This document shows, in pieces, positions 40,334 to 49,344 of a stretch of 64,000 nt of DNA. The notes beneath the pieces were generated by a model. That model did no database searches. It was not told where the DNA came from and was given only the letters and a program-made list of their open reading frames with translations. Every line of letters begins with the position of its first letter. The stretch's first letter is position 1. This stretch comes from [Empedobacter] haloabium (GTDB lineage Bacteria; Pseudomonadota; Gammaproteobacteria; Burkholderiales; Burkholderiaceae_D), in the NCBI GenBank assembly GCA_008011715.2, contig CP136508.1, positions 3,100,001-3,164,000 on the forward strand, in the 5' to 3' direction. The translations under genes and the position numbers were made by a program.

Positions 40334-41575
40334 TCAGCCGCGCGCCAGCCAGCGTGTCACCTCGCGCCCGGCCGCGACGCCGCTGGCCAGGCAGGCCGTC
40401 AGCAGGTAGCCGCCGGTCGGCGCTTCCCAATCGAGCATCTCGCCCGCCACGAACACGCCCGGCAGCGCGCGCAGCATGGTGCCCTCCAGCGCCTCGAAAC
40501 GCACGCCGCCGGCGCTGCTGATCGCCTCGTCGATGGGCCGCGGCGCGCGCAGCGTCAGCGGCAGCGCCTTCAGTCCGGCCGCCAGCCGCACCGGATCGTG
40601 GTAGGCCTCCTTGCTCAGGCACTCGTGCAGCAGCCCGGCCTTGACGCCCTTGATGTGCAGCCGGCCCTGCAGGTGCGAGGCCATGGAGCGGCTGCCGCGC
40701 GGCCGGGTCACCTGGTCCAGCACGCGCTCGTGCGACAGGTCGGGCAGCAGGTCCAGTTCGATCGTCGCGCTGCCGTGCGCCGCGATGGCGTCGCGCATCG
40801 GGGCCGACATGGCGTAGATCAGGCTGCCCTCGACTCCCGTGGCCGTGACGACGAACTGGCCCTGCTTGCGTACGCGCCGCCCGGTGTCGTCGCTCCAGGT
40901 GGCGGCCACCGTCGTCAGCGGCTGGCCGGCATGGCGGCTGGCGAAATGCGCGCTCCAGCCGACGTCGAAGCCGCAGTTGGACGGCCGCAGCGGCGCCACC
41001 GCGATGCCGCGCCCGGCCAGCAGCGGCACCCAGGCGCCGTCCGAGCCCAGCCGCGCCCAGCTGGCGCCACCCAGGGCCAGGATCGTCGCGTCGGCGCGCA
41101 CCAGCGTCGTGCCGGCCGGCGTGTCGAAGCGCAGCGCACCGTCCTGCCAGCCGCTCCAGCGGTGCCGCTGGTGCAGGTGCACGCCCGTTTCGCGCAGCCG
41201 GTGCAGCCAGGCGCGCAGCAGCGGCGCGGCCTTCATCTCGGTGGGGAACACGCGGTTCGAGGTGCCGACGAAGGTTTCCACGCCGAGACCGTGCACCCAG
41301 GCCCGCACGGCATCCGGGCCGAACGCGTCCAGCATCGGCCGCAGCACGCCGGCACGGGCGCCGTAGCGGGTGACGAATTGATCGTAGGGCTCGGCGTGCG
41401 TGATGTTCATGCCGCCGCGGCCCGCCAGCAGGAACTTGCGCCCGCTGGAGGCCATCGCGTCGTAGACGTGGATCTCGCAGGTGCCGGCGGCGGCGACGGT
41501 CTCGGCCGCCATCAGCCCGGCGGGGCCGCCGCCGACGATGGCGACGACGGGGCGTGGATTGGTGTGGGTGTTCAT
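40334..41575 (-). CDS. HI0933-family NAD(P)/FAD-dependent oxidoreductase (TIGR03862-like)
   Basis: This 413-residue flavoprotein has the FAD-binding start VAIVGGGPAGLMAAETVA, the family motif SSGRKFLLAGRGGMNITHAEP, and the C-terminal LPGVFVAGEMLDWEAPTGGYLLTACLASG. These YhiN-like proteins have no firmly established substrate. It is convergent with the GIN gene (1 bp between stops) and separated from moaD by repeat remnants. Confidence 0.9.
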   Translation of the reverse strand: MNTHTNPRPVVAIVGGGPAGLMAAETVAAAGTCEIHVYDAMASSGRKFLLAGRGGMNITHAEPYDQFVTRYGARAGVLRPMLDAFGPDAVRAWVHGLGVETFVGTSNRVFPTEMKAAPLLRAWLHRLRETGVHLHQRHRWSGWQDGALRFDTPAGTTLVRADATILALGGASWARLGSDGAWVPLLAGRGIAVAPLRPSNCGFDVGWSAHFASRHAGQPLTTVAATWSDDTGRRVRKQGQFVVTATGVEGSLIYAMSAPMRDAIAAHGSATIELDLLPDLSHERVLDQVTRPRGSRSMASHLQGRLHIKGVKAGLLHECLSKEAYHDPVRLAAGLKALPLTLRAPRPIDEAISSAGGVRFEALEGTMLRALPGVFVAGEMLDWEAPTGGYLLTACLASGVAAGREVTRWLARG

Positions 41576-41607
41576 AGGGGCGGTATTGTAACCGCCGGCG
41601 TGAGCAT

Positions 41608-41671
41608 GGGGACTGTCCCCGAAGTTTACGCCGCTCCGCCGAACCCGTGCTGGCAGGCACCTGTTCGCGGG
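41608..41671. repeat. Remnants of the palindromic repeat family
   Basis: A short perfect palindrome GGGGACTGTCCCC (41608-41620) is followed at 41653-41671 by GGCAGGCACCTGTTCGCGG, which resembles one arm of the 53-bp palindrome at 44743. The matching second arm is missing, so this copy appears decayed. Confidence 0.55.
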
Positions 41672-41698
41672 GGGCTCCCTTGCGCCGCCGTGGCTACG

Positions 41699-41956
41699 TC
41701 ACCCGCCCGTCACCGGCGGGAAGAACGCCACCTCGGCACCATCCACCAGCGCCGTCTGCGCATCGCACATGCGCTGATTGCAGGCCATGCGCAGCGCCCG
41801 GCCCTCGGCCAGCGCCCCCGCCCACGGCTCGCCGCGCGCGATCAGCAAGGCCCGCAGCGCGCCCACGGTAGTGACGTCGGCCGGCACGTCGATGGTCTCG
41901 GCGCCGGTGCCGACGGTCTCGCGCACGCTGGCGAAGAATTTCAGGTGGATGCGCAT
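41699..41956 (-). CDS. moaD: Molybdopterin synthase sulfur carrier subunit MoaD
   Basis: This 85-residue ubiquitin-like protein ends in PPVTGG; the terminal Gly-Gly is thiocarboxylated and delivers sulfur to precursor Z with MoaE. It starts 1 bp after the moeA stop, so it is in the thrC-moeA-moaD operon. The partner gene moaE is not found downstream in this window. Confidence 0.93.
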   Translation of the reverse strand: MRIHLKFFASVRETVGTGAETIDVPADVTTVGALRALLIARGEPWAGALAEGRALRMACNQRMCDAQTALVDGAEVAFFPPVTGG

Positions 41957-41957
41957 C

Positions 41958-43163
41958 TCAGTACAACAAGTCGTTGAAGGGAATGAAACGGACGATGTCG
42001 CCCGCCGCGATGGCCTGGCCGGCCGGGTTGTCGATCAGGCCCTCACCCCACACGGTGGAGGTGAGCACGCCCGAGCTCTGGTTCGGGAACAGGTCCAGGC
42101 CACCGGCCGCGTTGCGGCGCGCGCGCAGGAACTCGTTGCGGCGGTCGCCCTTGTACGCGAAATCGGCGCGCAGCAGGTAAGGCTGCGGCGCTGGCACCTC
42201 GGCGCCCTGCAGGCGCAGCAGGAACGGCCGCACGAACAGCAGGAACGTCACGAAGCTGGACACCGGATTACCCGGCAAGCCGAGGAAGAAAGCCTGGCCG
42301 ACCTCGCCGAACGCCAGCGGCTTGCCCGGCTTGACGGCGATCTGCCACATGTTCAGCTTCCCTTCCGCTTCCACCGCCGGCTTGATGTGGTCTTCCTCGC
42401 CGACCGAGACGCCGCCGGACGTGATGATCAGGTCACTCACGTCGGCCGCCTCGCGCAGCACGGCGCGGGTGGCGACCAGCGAATCGGGCACGATGCCGAA
42501 ATCGGCGATCTCGCAGCCCAGGTTTTCCAGCAGCGCGCGCAAGGTGAAGCGGTTCGAATTGTAGATGCCGCCCGGTGCCAGCGGCTCGCCCGGCATGGTC
42601 AGCTCGTCGCCGGTGAAGAACACGGCCACGCGCAGCTTGCGCCACACCGGCAGCTCGGCCAGGCCGACCGATGCCGCCAGACCCAGTTCCTGGCTGCGCA
42701 GCCGGGTGCCGGCGCGCAGGATCGCGCTGCCGGCGGTGATGTCCTCGCCGCGGCGGCGGATCCAGTCGCCCGGCTGGGGCACGTGGCGGATCGTGACGCT
42801 GCCGTCGGCGGCTTCGCACTGCTCCTGCATGACGACGGCATCCGCCCCTTCCGGAATGAAGGCACCCGTGAAGATGCGCGCGGCGGTTCCCGGCTGCAGC
42901 GGCGCACCCACGTGGCCGGCCGGAATGCGCTGCGAGACCGGCAAGGTGGCCGCACCGCTGGCGCAATCGGCCGCGCGCACGGCATAGCCGTCCATCTGCG
43001 TGTTGTCGAAGCCCGGTACGTCCAGGGTCGAGACCTGGTCGGCCGCCAGCACGCGGCCGTTGGCCTTCAGCGTGGCGACGCGCTCCACCTCGGCGACGGG
43101 GCGCGCGGCGGCCAGCAGCGTGTCGAGCGCCTGCTGCACGGTCAGCATCGGTGCGCCCGCCAT
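41958..43163 (-). CDS. moeA: Molybdopterin molybdenumtransferase MoeA
   Basis: The product is 401 residues from the ATG at 43163, whose first base is the last base of the thrC stop (TGATG), a coupling arrangement. It has the MoeA domains: N-terminal half with QMDGYAVRAAD and RIFTGAFIPEGADAVVMQE, the MogA-like domain with TSGGVSVGEEDH and GLPGNPVSSFVTF, and a C-terminal beta-barrel. It inserts molybdate into adenylylated molybdopterin. Confidence 0.96.
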   Translation of the reverse strand: MAGAPMLTVQQALDTLLAAARPVAEVERVATLKANGRVLAADQVSTLDVPGFDNTQMDGYAVRAADCASGAATLPVSQRIPAGHVGAPLQPGTAARIFTGAFIPEGADAVVMQEQCEAADGSVTIRHVPQPGDWIRRRGEDITAGSAILRAGTRLRSQELGLAASVGLAELPVWRKLRVAVFFTGDELTMPGEPLAPGGIYNSNRFTLRALLENLGCEIADFGIVPDSLVATRAVLREAADVSDLIITSGGVSVGEEDHIKPAVEAEGKLNMWQIAVKPGKPLAFGEVGQAFFLGLPGNPVSSFVTFLLFVRPFLLRLQGAEVPAPQPYLLRADFAYKGDRRNEFLRARRNAAGGLDLFPNQSSGVLTSTVWGEGLIDNPAGQAIAAGDIVRFIPFNDLLY

Positions 43164-44635
43164 CACAGCCCCGTATTGGCGGCGATGTACGCCTTCATCT
43201 TGTCCACGTCCGGTGGCATCACGGTGAACTTCTGCGGCAGTGCCTCGATGTCCTCGAAGCCGGCCGGGCGCTCGGCATCCTCGCCCAGCGCTTCCAGGAT
43301 GGTTTCGTTGAACTTGGCCGCCAGCGCCGTCTCCAGCACGATCATCGGCACGCCCTCTTCCAGGTGCTCCTTGGCGACCTTGATGCCGTCCGCCGTGTGG
43401 GTGTCGATGACGATGCCGTAGTCGTCGGCGACGTCGCGGATGGTCTGCACGCGGTCCTGGTGCGTCGACTTGCCGGACTTGAAGCCGTACTGCGCCACTT
43501 TCGTGAACTCGTCGCCGTCGCTGCCCGCCTTGCCGGACAGGTCGAAGCCGCCGTCGGTCTCCACTTTCGCGAACAGCGCCCGTACACGGGCCGGGTCACG
43601 GCCCACCAGGTCGTAGACGAAGCGCTCGAAATTGGAGGCCTTGCTGATGTCCATCGACGGGCTGCTGGTATGGTGCGTCTCGGCCGACTTGCGCACGCGG
43701 TAGACGCCGCTGCGGAAGAATTCGTCCAGCACGTCGTTCTCGTTGGTGGCGACCACCAGCTTGTCGATCGGCAGGCCCATCATGCGGGCGATATGGCCGG
43801 CGCAGATATTGCCGAAGTTCCCCGACGGGACGGTGAACGACACTTTCTGGTCGTTCGACGTGGTCGCTGCCAGATAGCCGCGGAAGTAGTACACCACCTG
43901 CGCCACCACGCGCGCCCAGTTGATCGAATTGACGGTGCCGATCTTGTGGCGCGCCTTGAAGTCCAGGTCGTTCGAGACGGCCTTGACCAGGTCCTGGCAG
44001 TCGTCGAACACCCCTTCCACCGCGATATTGAAGATGTTCGGGTCCTGCAGCGAGAACATCTGCGCCGTCTGGAATGCGCTCATCTTCTTGTGCGGCGACA
44101 GCATGAAGACTTTCACGCCGCGCTTGCCGCGCATCGCGTATTCGGCCGCGCTGCCCGTGTCGCCGGAGGTGGCGCCGAAGATGTTCAGCTGCGCATCCTG
44201 CTTGGCCAGCGCGTACTCGAACAGGTTGCCCAGGAGCTGCATCGCCATGTCCTTGAACGCCAGCGTGGGGCCGTTCGACAGCGCCTGCAGCACCAGCTTC
44301 CTGCCGCCCTCTTCTTCCAGCGTGCGCAGCGGCGTGATGTCGGCCGCGCTTTCGTCCGGGCGCGCATTGCGGTACACCTCGGGCGTATAGGTCTTGCGCG
44401 CCAGCGCGGTCAGGTCCGCCTCGGGGATGTCGGTCGCGAACTTCTTCAAAATCTCGATGGCGAGATCGGCATACGACAGCTTGCGCCAGGCATCGAGCTC
44501 GGCGGACGTCACTTGCGGGTACTCGGCCGGCAGGTACAGCCCGCCGTCGGGAGCCAGGCCGCCCAGGAGAATGTCGGAAAATTGTGCGGCGGAGGATGCG
44601 GCCGATGCGTCGGCGCGGGTGGACACGTAATGCAT
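43163..44635 (-). CDS. thrC: Threonine synthase
   Basis: This 490-residue PLP enzyme has the N-terminal AAQFSDILLGGLAPDGGLYLP block, the Schiff-base Lys in GPTLAFKDMAMQ, and the cofactor phosphate loop region with SGDTGSAAEYAMRGK. It makes threonine from O-phosphohomoserine. A TATAAT box lies 38 bp upstream of the ATG. In related genomes hom often precedes thrC; here a 53-bp palindrome and sdaA lie upstream instead, so thrC begins the operon with moeA-moaD. Confidence 0.97.
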   Translation of the reverse strand: MHYVSTRADASAASSAAQFSDILLGGLAPDGGLYLPAEYPQVTSAELDAWRKLSYADLAIEILKKFATDIPEADLTALARKTYTPEVYRNARPDESAADITPLRTLEEEGGRKLVLQALSNGPTLAFKDMAMQLLGNLFEYALAKQDAQLNIFGATSGDTGSAAEYAMRGKRGVKVFMLSPHKKMSAFQTAQMFSLQDPNIFNIAVEGVFDDCQDLVKAVSNDLDFKARHKIGTVNSINWARVVAQVVYYFRGYLAATTSNDQKVSFTVPSGNFGNICAGHIARMMGLPIDKLVVATNENDVLDEFFRSGVYRVRKSAETHHTSSPSMDISKASNFERFVYDLVGRDPARVRALFAKVETDGGFDLSGKAGSDGDEFTKVAQYGFKSGKSTHQDRVQTIRDVADDYGIVIDTHTADGIKVAKEHLEEGVPMIVLETALAAKFNETILEALGEDAERPAGFEDIEALPQKFTVMPPDVDKMKAYIAANTGL

Positions 44636-44672
44636 GGTTCAGAAATCCGGTTAGGCTGCGATGGGGAAGACT

Positions 44673-44678
44673 ATTATA
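44673..44678 (-). promoter_or_regulatory. Likely -10 box of the thrC promoter
   Basis: A perfect TATAAT on the minus strand sits 38 bp before the thrC start. A good -35 box is not evident at 16-18 bp spacing (CTACGC at 17 bp is poor), so the promoter may be activator-dependent or use an extended element. Confidence 0.45.
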
Positions 44679-44742
44679 GTGCCACCGGACATTCTGCGTA
44701 GATTCTGGCAATTATCTGAATAATATGCTGGCCAAGACCCAT

Positions 44743-44795
44743 GGTGACAGGCACCTGTTTGCGGGTCTCCGACCCGCAAACAGGTGCCTGTCACC
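44743..44795. repeat. 53-bp long palindrome (copy B)
   Basis: Two perfectly complementary 25-bp arms around TCC. The left arm reads GGTGACAGGCAC, then CTGTTTG, then CGGGTC. It lies between sdaA and thrC. The arms match at all 25 positions although the sequence differs from copies A and C in the ends and middle. Confidence 0.88.
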
Positions 44796-44825
44796 GGCGG
44801 GTTTGAAGCCGCCGGCTTCTTCGGT

Positions 44826-46205
44826 TCAGCAAGCGGCGTGGTTGACGGTCACCACGTGAATGGCCAGCCCGCCCAGCGAGGTCTCCTTATACTTGGCCTG
44901 CATGTCGGCGCCGGTCTGGCGCATCGTTTCGATCACTTCGTCCAGGCTGACGAAGTGGGTGCCGTCGCCCTTGAGTGACAACGACGCGGCCGTGATGGCC
45001 TTGACCGCGCCCATGCCGTTGCGCTCGATGCAGGGGATCTGCACCAGGCCGCCGATCGGGTCGCAGGTCATGCCCAGGTGGTGTTCGATGCCGATTTCCG
45101 CCGCGTTCTCGATCTGCGCGTTCGAGCCGCCCAGCGCCGCCACCAGGCCGGCGGCGGCCATCGCACAGGCCACGCCCACCTCGCCCTGGCAGCCGATCTC
45201 CGCGCCGGAGATCGACGCGTTGCGCTTGCACAGCATGCCGATGGCGGCCGCCGTCAGCAGAAACACACGCACGCCGCTGACCGGGTCGAGCGGCTTGCAG
45301 TCCTCCGCATAGTATTTCAGCACGGCGGGAATGATGCCGGCGGCGCCATTGGTGGGCGCCGTGACGACCCGGCCGCCCGCCGCGTTTTCCTCGTTGACGG
45401 CCATCGCGTACAGGCTGACGCCATTCAAGGCGTCGTGCGGCAGCTCGTTGGCGCGGTCGGCACCCTGGGCCTGGCGCCACAGCGCCGCGGCGCGGCGCTT
45501 GACGTTCAGCCCGCCCGGCAACTGGCCGGACGTCTCCAGACCATGCGCGATACAGCTGCGCATGACGTTCCAGATGCGATCCAGGCCCGCGTCCAGCTCG
45601 GCCTCGCCGATGCGCGCCAGCTCGTTCGCGCGCAGCATGTGCGGAATCGTCAGACCCGTGCGTTCGCCGTGCGCCAGCAGGTCCGCCATCGTGTCGAACG
45701 GGTATGGCACGGCGGCCGCGGGCTGCTCGGCGACCGCGGCGCCCTCGCCTTCGGCGCGGATGAACCCGCCGCCGACGGAGTAATACACCTTGGACGTGGT
45801 GCTGCCGTCGGCGCGGCGCAGCACGAAGCGCATGCCGTTCGGATGCTCCGGCAGGTTCTCGGTATTGTGGAACACCAGATTGGCCCGGCGCGTGAACGGT
45901 ACCGCCTTCTCGCCCAGCAGGCGCAGCTCACCCGCTTCCTCGGCCGCGGCCAGCATGCGCTCGACCCGCTCCGGATCGACGTCCTGCGGCGTCTCGCCCA
46001 TCAGACCCAGGATCACCGCCTTGTCGGTGGCGTGGCCCACGCCCGTCAGCGCCAGCGAGCCGTACAACTCGGCGGTGACGCTGGCGACGTCGTCCAGCGG
46101 CGCGTTCTCGACGAGGAAGCGCCGCGCCGCCACCATCGGGCCGACGGTGTGGGACGAAGACGGCCCGATGCCGATCTTGAATAGGTCGAAAACGCTCATG
46201 TCCAT
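44826..46205 (-). CDS. sdaA: L-serine ammonia-lyase (single-chain, iron-sulfur)
   Basis: This 459-residue enzyme deaminates serine to pyruvate. The N-terminal domain has [13 protein letters not shown] and the C-terminal domain the cluster cysteines C339 (GAEIGCQGE), C381 (MTCDPIGG) and C392 (IPCIERN). The protein ends in Cys459; in the Legionella enzyme of this class a terminal Cys occupies the active site as fourth cluster ligand. It is the last gene of the kbl-tdh-sdaA block, 39 bp after tdh. Threonine to glycine by Tdh/Kbl, then serine to pyruvate, fits a shared catabolic role. Confidence 0.96.
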   Translation of the reverse strand: MDMSVFDLFKIGIGPSSSHTVGPMVAARRFLVENAPLDDVASVTAELYGSLALTGVGHATDKAVILGLMGETPQDVDPERVERMLAAAEEAGELRLLGEKAVPFTRRANLVFHNTENLPEHPNGMRFVLRRADGSTTSKVYYSVGGGFIRAEGEGAAVAEQPAAAVPYPFDTMADLLAHGERTGLTIPHMLRANELARIGEAELDAGLDRIWNVMRSCIAHGLETSGQLPGGLNVKRRAAALWRQAQGADRANELPHDALNGVSLYAMAVNEENAAGGRVVTAPTNGAAGIIPAVLKYYAEDCKPLDPVSGVRVFLLTAAAIGMLCKRNASISGAEIGCQGEVGVACAMAAAGLVAALGGSNAQIENAAEIGIEHHLGMTCDPIGGLVQIPCIERNGMGAVKAITAASLSLKGDGTHFVSLDEVIETMRQTGADMQAKYKETSLGGLAIHVVTVNHAAC

Positions 46206-46244
46206 CTGGTGTCTCTTTTATAGTGTAGTGGTGATTCGTCGCGC

Positions 46245-47219
46245 TCAGGCGGGCTCGCCGACCTTGAGATCATTGACCAGCGCGATATTGGCCAGCATGT
46301 CGCGCACCATCTCGTCGATGCCGACGCGGGCCTGCCAGCCCCAGTGCACGCGCGCCTCCTCGTCGTCCAGGCTTTGCGGCCAGCTGTCGGCGATGGCCTG
46401 GCGGCTGTCCGGCTGGTAGGCGATCTCGAAGCCCGGCACCTCGCGCCGGATCGCGGCGGCCAGCTGCTCGGGGCTGAACGAGACGCCCGCCACGTTGTAC
46501 GACGAGCGGATCTTCACCTTTTCCGCCGGTGCGTCCATCAGCTCGATGGTGGCGCGGATCGCGTCCGGCATGTAGATCATCGGCAGCGTCGTCTGCGGGC
46601 CCAGGAAGCACTCGTAGCGCTCGCCGCGCAGCGCGGCGTGGAAGATCGCGATCGCGTAGTCGGTGGTGCCGCCGCCCGGTGGCGACTTGTAGCTGATGAT
46701 GCCGGGGTAGCGGATGCTGCGCACGTCCACGCCGTACTTCAGGTGATAGTACTCGCACAGGCGCTCGCCGGCCAGCTTGCTGATGCCGTAGATCGTGGTC
46801 GGGTCCATCACCGTCAGCTGCGGTGTCTCGACGGCCGGCGTGTTCGGGCCGAACGCGGCGATCGAGGATGGCCAGAACACCTTGAGCGGCTTGCCCGCCT
46901 CGCCGCGCTCGCGCGCCACTTCCAGCACGTTCAGCAGGCCGTCCATGTTCAGTTTCCACGCACGCAGCGGGGCCGCCTCGCCGGTCGCCGACAGCATCGC
47001 CGCCAGCTGGTACACCTGCGTGATGTCCTGCGACGACACCAGCTGGGCCAGCGCTTCCTCGTCCAGCACGTTCAGCACCTGGTACTGGGCGGCGTTGTAC
47101 AGGTTGTTGGGAGATATGTCGGTGGCGAACACATTGTGCGCGCCGTGCTGCGCGGCCAGCGCTTCCACCAGTTCGCTGCCGATCTGGCCATTGGCGCCGA
47201 TTACCAGGATACGTTCCAT
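46245..47219 (-). CDS. SDR-type L-threonine 3-dehydrogenase (NAD-dependent epimerase fold)
   Basis: This 324-residue short-chain dehydrogenase has the NAD-binding GANGQIGSEL, the catalytic Tyr-Lys in YGISKLAGE and the substrate region RYPGIISYKSPPGGGTTDYA, which is typical of epimerase-like threonine dehydrogenases. It oxidises threonine to 2-amino-3-ketobutyrate, which Kbl then cleaves. It lies 30 bp after kbl. It belongs to a different family from the zinc-dependent E. coli Tdh. Confidence 0.93.
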   Translation of the reverse strand: MERILVIGANGQIGSELVEALAAQHGAHNVFATDISPNNLYNAAQYQVLNVLDEEALAQLVSSQDITQVYQLAAMLSATGEAAPLRAWKLNMDGLLNVLEVARERGEAGKPLKVFWPSSIAAFGPNTPAVETPQLTVMDPTTIYGISKLAGERLCEYYHLKYGVDVRSIRYPGIISYKSPPGGGTTDYAIAIFHAALRGERYECFLGPQTTLPMIYMPDAIRATIELMDAPAEKVKIRSSYNVAGVSFSPEQLAAAIRREVPGFEIAYQPDSRQAIADSWPQSLDDEEARVHWGWQARVGIDEMVRDMLANIALVNDLKVGEPA

Positions 47220-47249
47220 CGTTTTTGTTCTTTCCAGTCGAGCTGTGAT

Positions 47250-48455
47250 TTATGCCTTGATGATGCCGAGTTCCTTGCCGGCCTGCGCGAACGCGGCCAG
47301 TACCTTGTCCAGCTGTTCGCGGGTGTGCGCGGCGGACAGCTGCACGCGCACGCGCGCCTGCCCCATCGGCACGACCGGGTAGAAGAAGCCGGACAGCAGC
47401 ACGCCCAGTTCGAACATGCGGGCCGCGAATTTCTGCGCCACCGGCGCGTCGAACAGCATCACCGGCACGACCGGATGCGTGCCCGGCTTGATGGTGAAGC
47501 CCAGGCGTTCGATCTCCTGGCGGAAGTACGCCGTGTTCTCGTGCAGGCGGTCGCGCAGCTCGGTCGACGCGGACAGGCGCTTCAGCACTTCCAGCGAGGC
47601 GCCGGCGATCGAGGGCGCCAGCGTGTTCGAGAACAGGTAGGGGCGCGACTTCTGGCGCAGCGTGTCGATCACTTCCTTGCGGCCGGACGTGAAGCCGCCC
47701 ATCGCGCCGCCCAGCGCCTTGCCCAGGGTGCCGGTGATGATGTCGATCTTGCCGACCACGTCGTGGTGCTCGTGGGTGCCGCGGCCGGTCTTGCCCATGA
47801 AGCCGGACGCGTGGCACTCGTCGATCATCACCAGCGCGCCATGGCGCTCCGCCAGCGCGACAATCTTGTCGAGTTGGGCGATCGTGCCGTCCATCGAGAA
47901 CACGCCGTCCGTCACGATGATCTTGTTGCGCTTGCCGGCAGCCGCCTGCAGCTGCGCTTCCAGGTCGGCCATGTCGTTGTGCGCGTAGCGGTAGCGCGCG
48001 GCCTTGCACAGGCGGATGCCGTCGATGATCGAGGCGTGGTTCAGGGCGTCCGAGATGATCGCGTCGTTCTCGTCGAACAGCGGTTCGAACACGCCGCCGT
48101 TGGCGTCGAAGGCGGCCGCGTACAGGATCGTGTCCTCAGTGCCCAGGAATTGCGAGATCGCCCGTTCCAGTTCCTTGTGCACGGTCTGGGTGCCGCAGAT
48201 GAAGCGCACCGACGACAGGCCGTAGCCGTATTTCTCCGTCGCGTCGATCGAAGCCTGGGCGACCCATTCCTGCCCTGACAGGCCGAGGTAGTTGTTGGCG
48301 CACATATTGATCAGGGTGCGGCCGTCCTCGCTCGTCACCGCGGCGCCCTGGCGCGATGCCAGCACGCGCTCGGGCTTGTACAACCCCTGTTCGCGCAGCG
48401 CATCGAGTTTCTGTTGCAGGCCGCTGTAGAAGGCATTCTTGGCTTGTTCGCTCAT
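47250..48455 (-). CDS. kbl: 2-amino-3-ketobutyrate CoA ligase (glycine C-acetyltransferase)
   Basis: The product is 401 residues from the ATG at 48455 with GAGG upstream. PLP-enzyme motifs are present: MCANNYLGL, MIDECHASGFMGKTGRG, and the Schiff-base Lys in IITGTLGKALGGAMGG. It cleaves 2-amino-3-ketobutyrate with CoA into glycine and acetyl-CoA. It is the first gene of the kbl-tdh-sdaA operon and is divergent from the XRE/cupin regulator, with an inverted repeat between them. Confidence 0.96.
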   Translation of the reverse strand: MSEQAKNAFYSGLQQKLDALREQGLYKPERVLASRQGAAVTSEDGRTLINMCANNYLGLSGQEWVAQASIDATEKYGYGLSSVRFICGTQTVHKELERAISQFLGTEDTILYAAAFDANGGVFEPLFDENDAIISDALNHASIIDGIRLCKAARYRYAHNDMADLEAQLQAAAGKRNKIIVTDGVFSMDGTIAQLDKIVALAERHGALVMIDECHASGFMGKTGRGTHEHHDVVGKIDIITGTLGKALGGAMGGFTSGRKEVIDTLRQKSRPYLFSNTLAPSIAGASLEVLKRLSASTELRDRLHENTAYFRQEIERLGFTIKPGTHPVVPVMLFDAPVAQKFAARMFELGVLLSGFFYPVVPMGQARVRVQLSAAHTREQLDKVLAAFAQAGKELGIIKA

Positions 48456-48586
48456 GGTTTCCTCGACGTTGATGGAGGCCGGCGGCTTGACCACCCGCGC
48501 CCTATGTTGTACCGTGACTTGCGGAAAACAGGGTATCGAAGTTTGCTTCCTTTTCGATATTTTCTCCGGAGTTCACTATCTTGAAC

Positions 48587-48631
48587 GCAAATTCAATATA
48601 CTGAATCGTACATAAACATATTTGAATTTGC
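48587..48631. promoter_or_regulatory. Inverted repeat, candidate operator between kbl and the XRE regulator
   Basis: GCAAATTCAATAT (48587-48599) faces ATATTTGAATTTGC (48618-48631): ten bases of each arm are exact complements, 18 bp apart, in AT-rich DNA 17 bp before the regulator start. A second near-palindrome TTCAATATACTGAA overlaps the left arm. It is well placed for the XRE regulator to control both itself and kbl-tdh-sdaA. No direct evidence of binding. Confidence 0.5.
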
Positions 48632-48647
48632 AAGCAACTATTCACTC

Positions 48648-49220
48648 ATGAAAGCCCTTGTCAATAATGCACCACCCGAGGTGGGCGCGGCCCTGCAGCG
48701 CCTGCGCCTGGCGCGCGGCCTGACGCTGGAGGACCTGTCGCGCATCGCCGGGGTGTCGAAGTCGATGCTGTCGCAGATCGAACGGGAAAAAGCCAATCCC
48801 ACCATCGCGATCACCTGGCGGCTGGCCAATGCGCTCGGGGTACCCATCGGCGAACTGCTGTCCGACGAGCAGCCGGCGGTCGACACGATCCGCGTGCTGG
48901 AAGCGCACGAGACGCCCACCCTGCCCGGCCACCATGCCGGCTACGTGCTGCGCATCCTCGGGCCGATGGAGCTGGCGGGGCGCCACGAGTGGTATGAACT
49001 GACGCTGGCGCCGGGCGGCGAACTGGTGTCGCAGCCGCACGATCCGGGGACGACCGAGCACCTGACGGTGCTGCACGGCTCGATGGAGCTGGAAGTGGGA
49101 ACGCAGAAGAAGAAGGTCAAGCTGGGCGGCACGGCGCGCTATCCGGCCGACCTGCCGCACGCGATCCGCAATCCGGGCAAGGCGGAGGCTAAGGCGCTGC
49201 TCGTCGTGATCCACCGGTAG
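48648..49220 (+). CDS. XRE-family regulator with cupin sensor domain
   Basis: This 190-residue protein has an N-terminal XRE helix-turn-helix (RLARGLTLEDLSRIAGVSKSM, QIEREKANPTIA) and a C-terminal cupin barrel (about 100-188: GPMELAGRHEWYELTLAPGGE, HLTVLHGSMELEVG, YPADLPHAIRNPG). Regulators of this type bind a small ligand in the cupin domain. It is divergent from kbl-tdh-sdaA, so threonine, serine or glycine is a plausible signal; that is inference. Confidence 0.9.
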   Translation: MKALVNNAPPEVGAALQRLRLARGLTLEDLSRIAGVSKSMLSQIEREKANPTIAITWRLANALGVPIGELLSDEQPAVDTIRVLEAHETPTLPGHHAGYVLRILGPMELAGRHEWYELTLAPGGELVSQPHDPGTTEHLTVLHGSMELEVGTQKKKVKLGGTARYPADLPHAIRNPGKAEAKALLVVIHR

Positions 49221-49247
49221 CGGTAGCACGGCAGAACCCGATGCCCC

Positions 49248-49300
49248 AGGGACAGGCACGCATATGCGGATCTTTGACCCGCATATGCGTGCCTGTCCCT
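49248..49300. repeat. 53-bp long palindrome (copy C)
   Basis: Two 25-bp arms around TTT; the left arm reads AGGGACAGGCAC, then GCATATG, then CGGATC, and the right arm is complementary at 24 of 25 positions. It lies between the XRE gene and the next plus-strand gene. Confidence 0.85.
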
Positions 49301-49344
49301 TTGGGTCTCAGCTACACTGCGGTTTTGATTGCGCTATCCCGACC

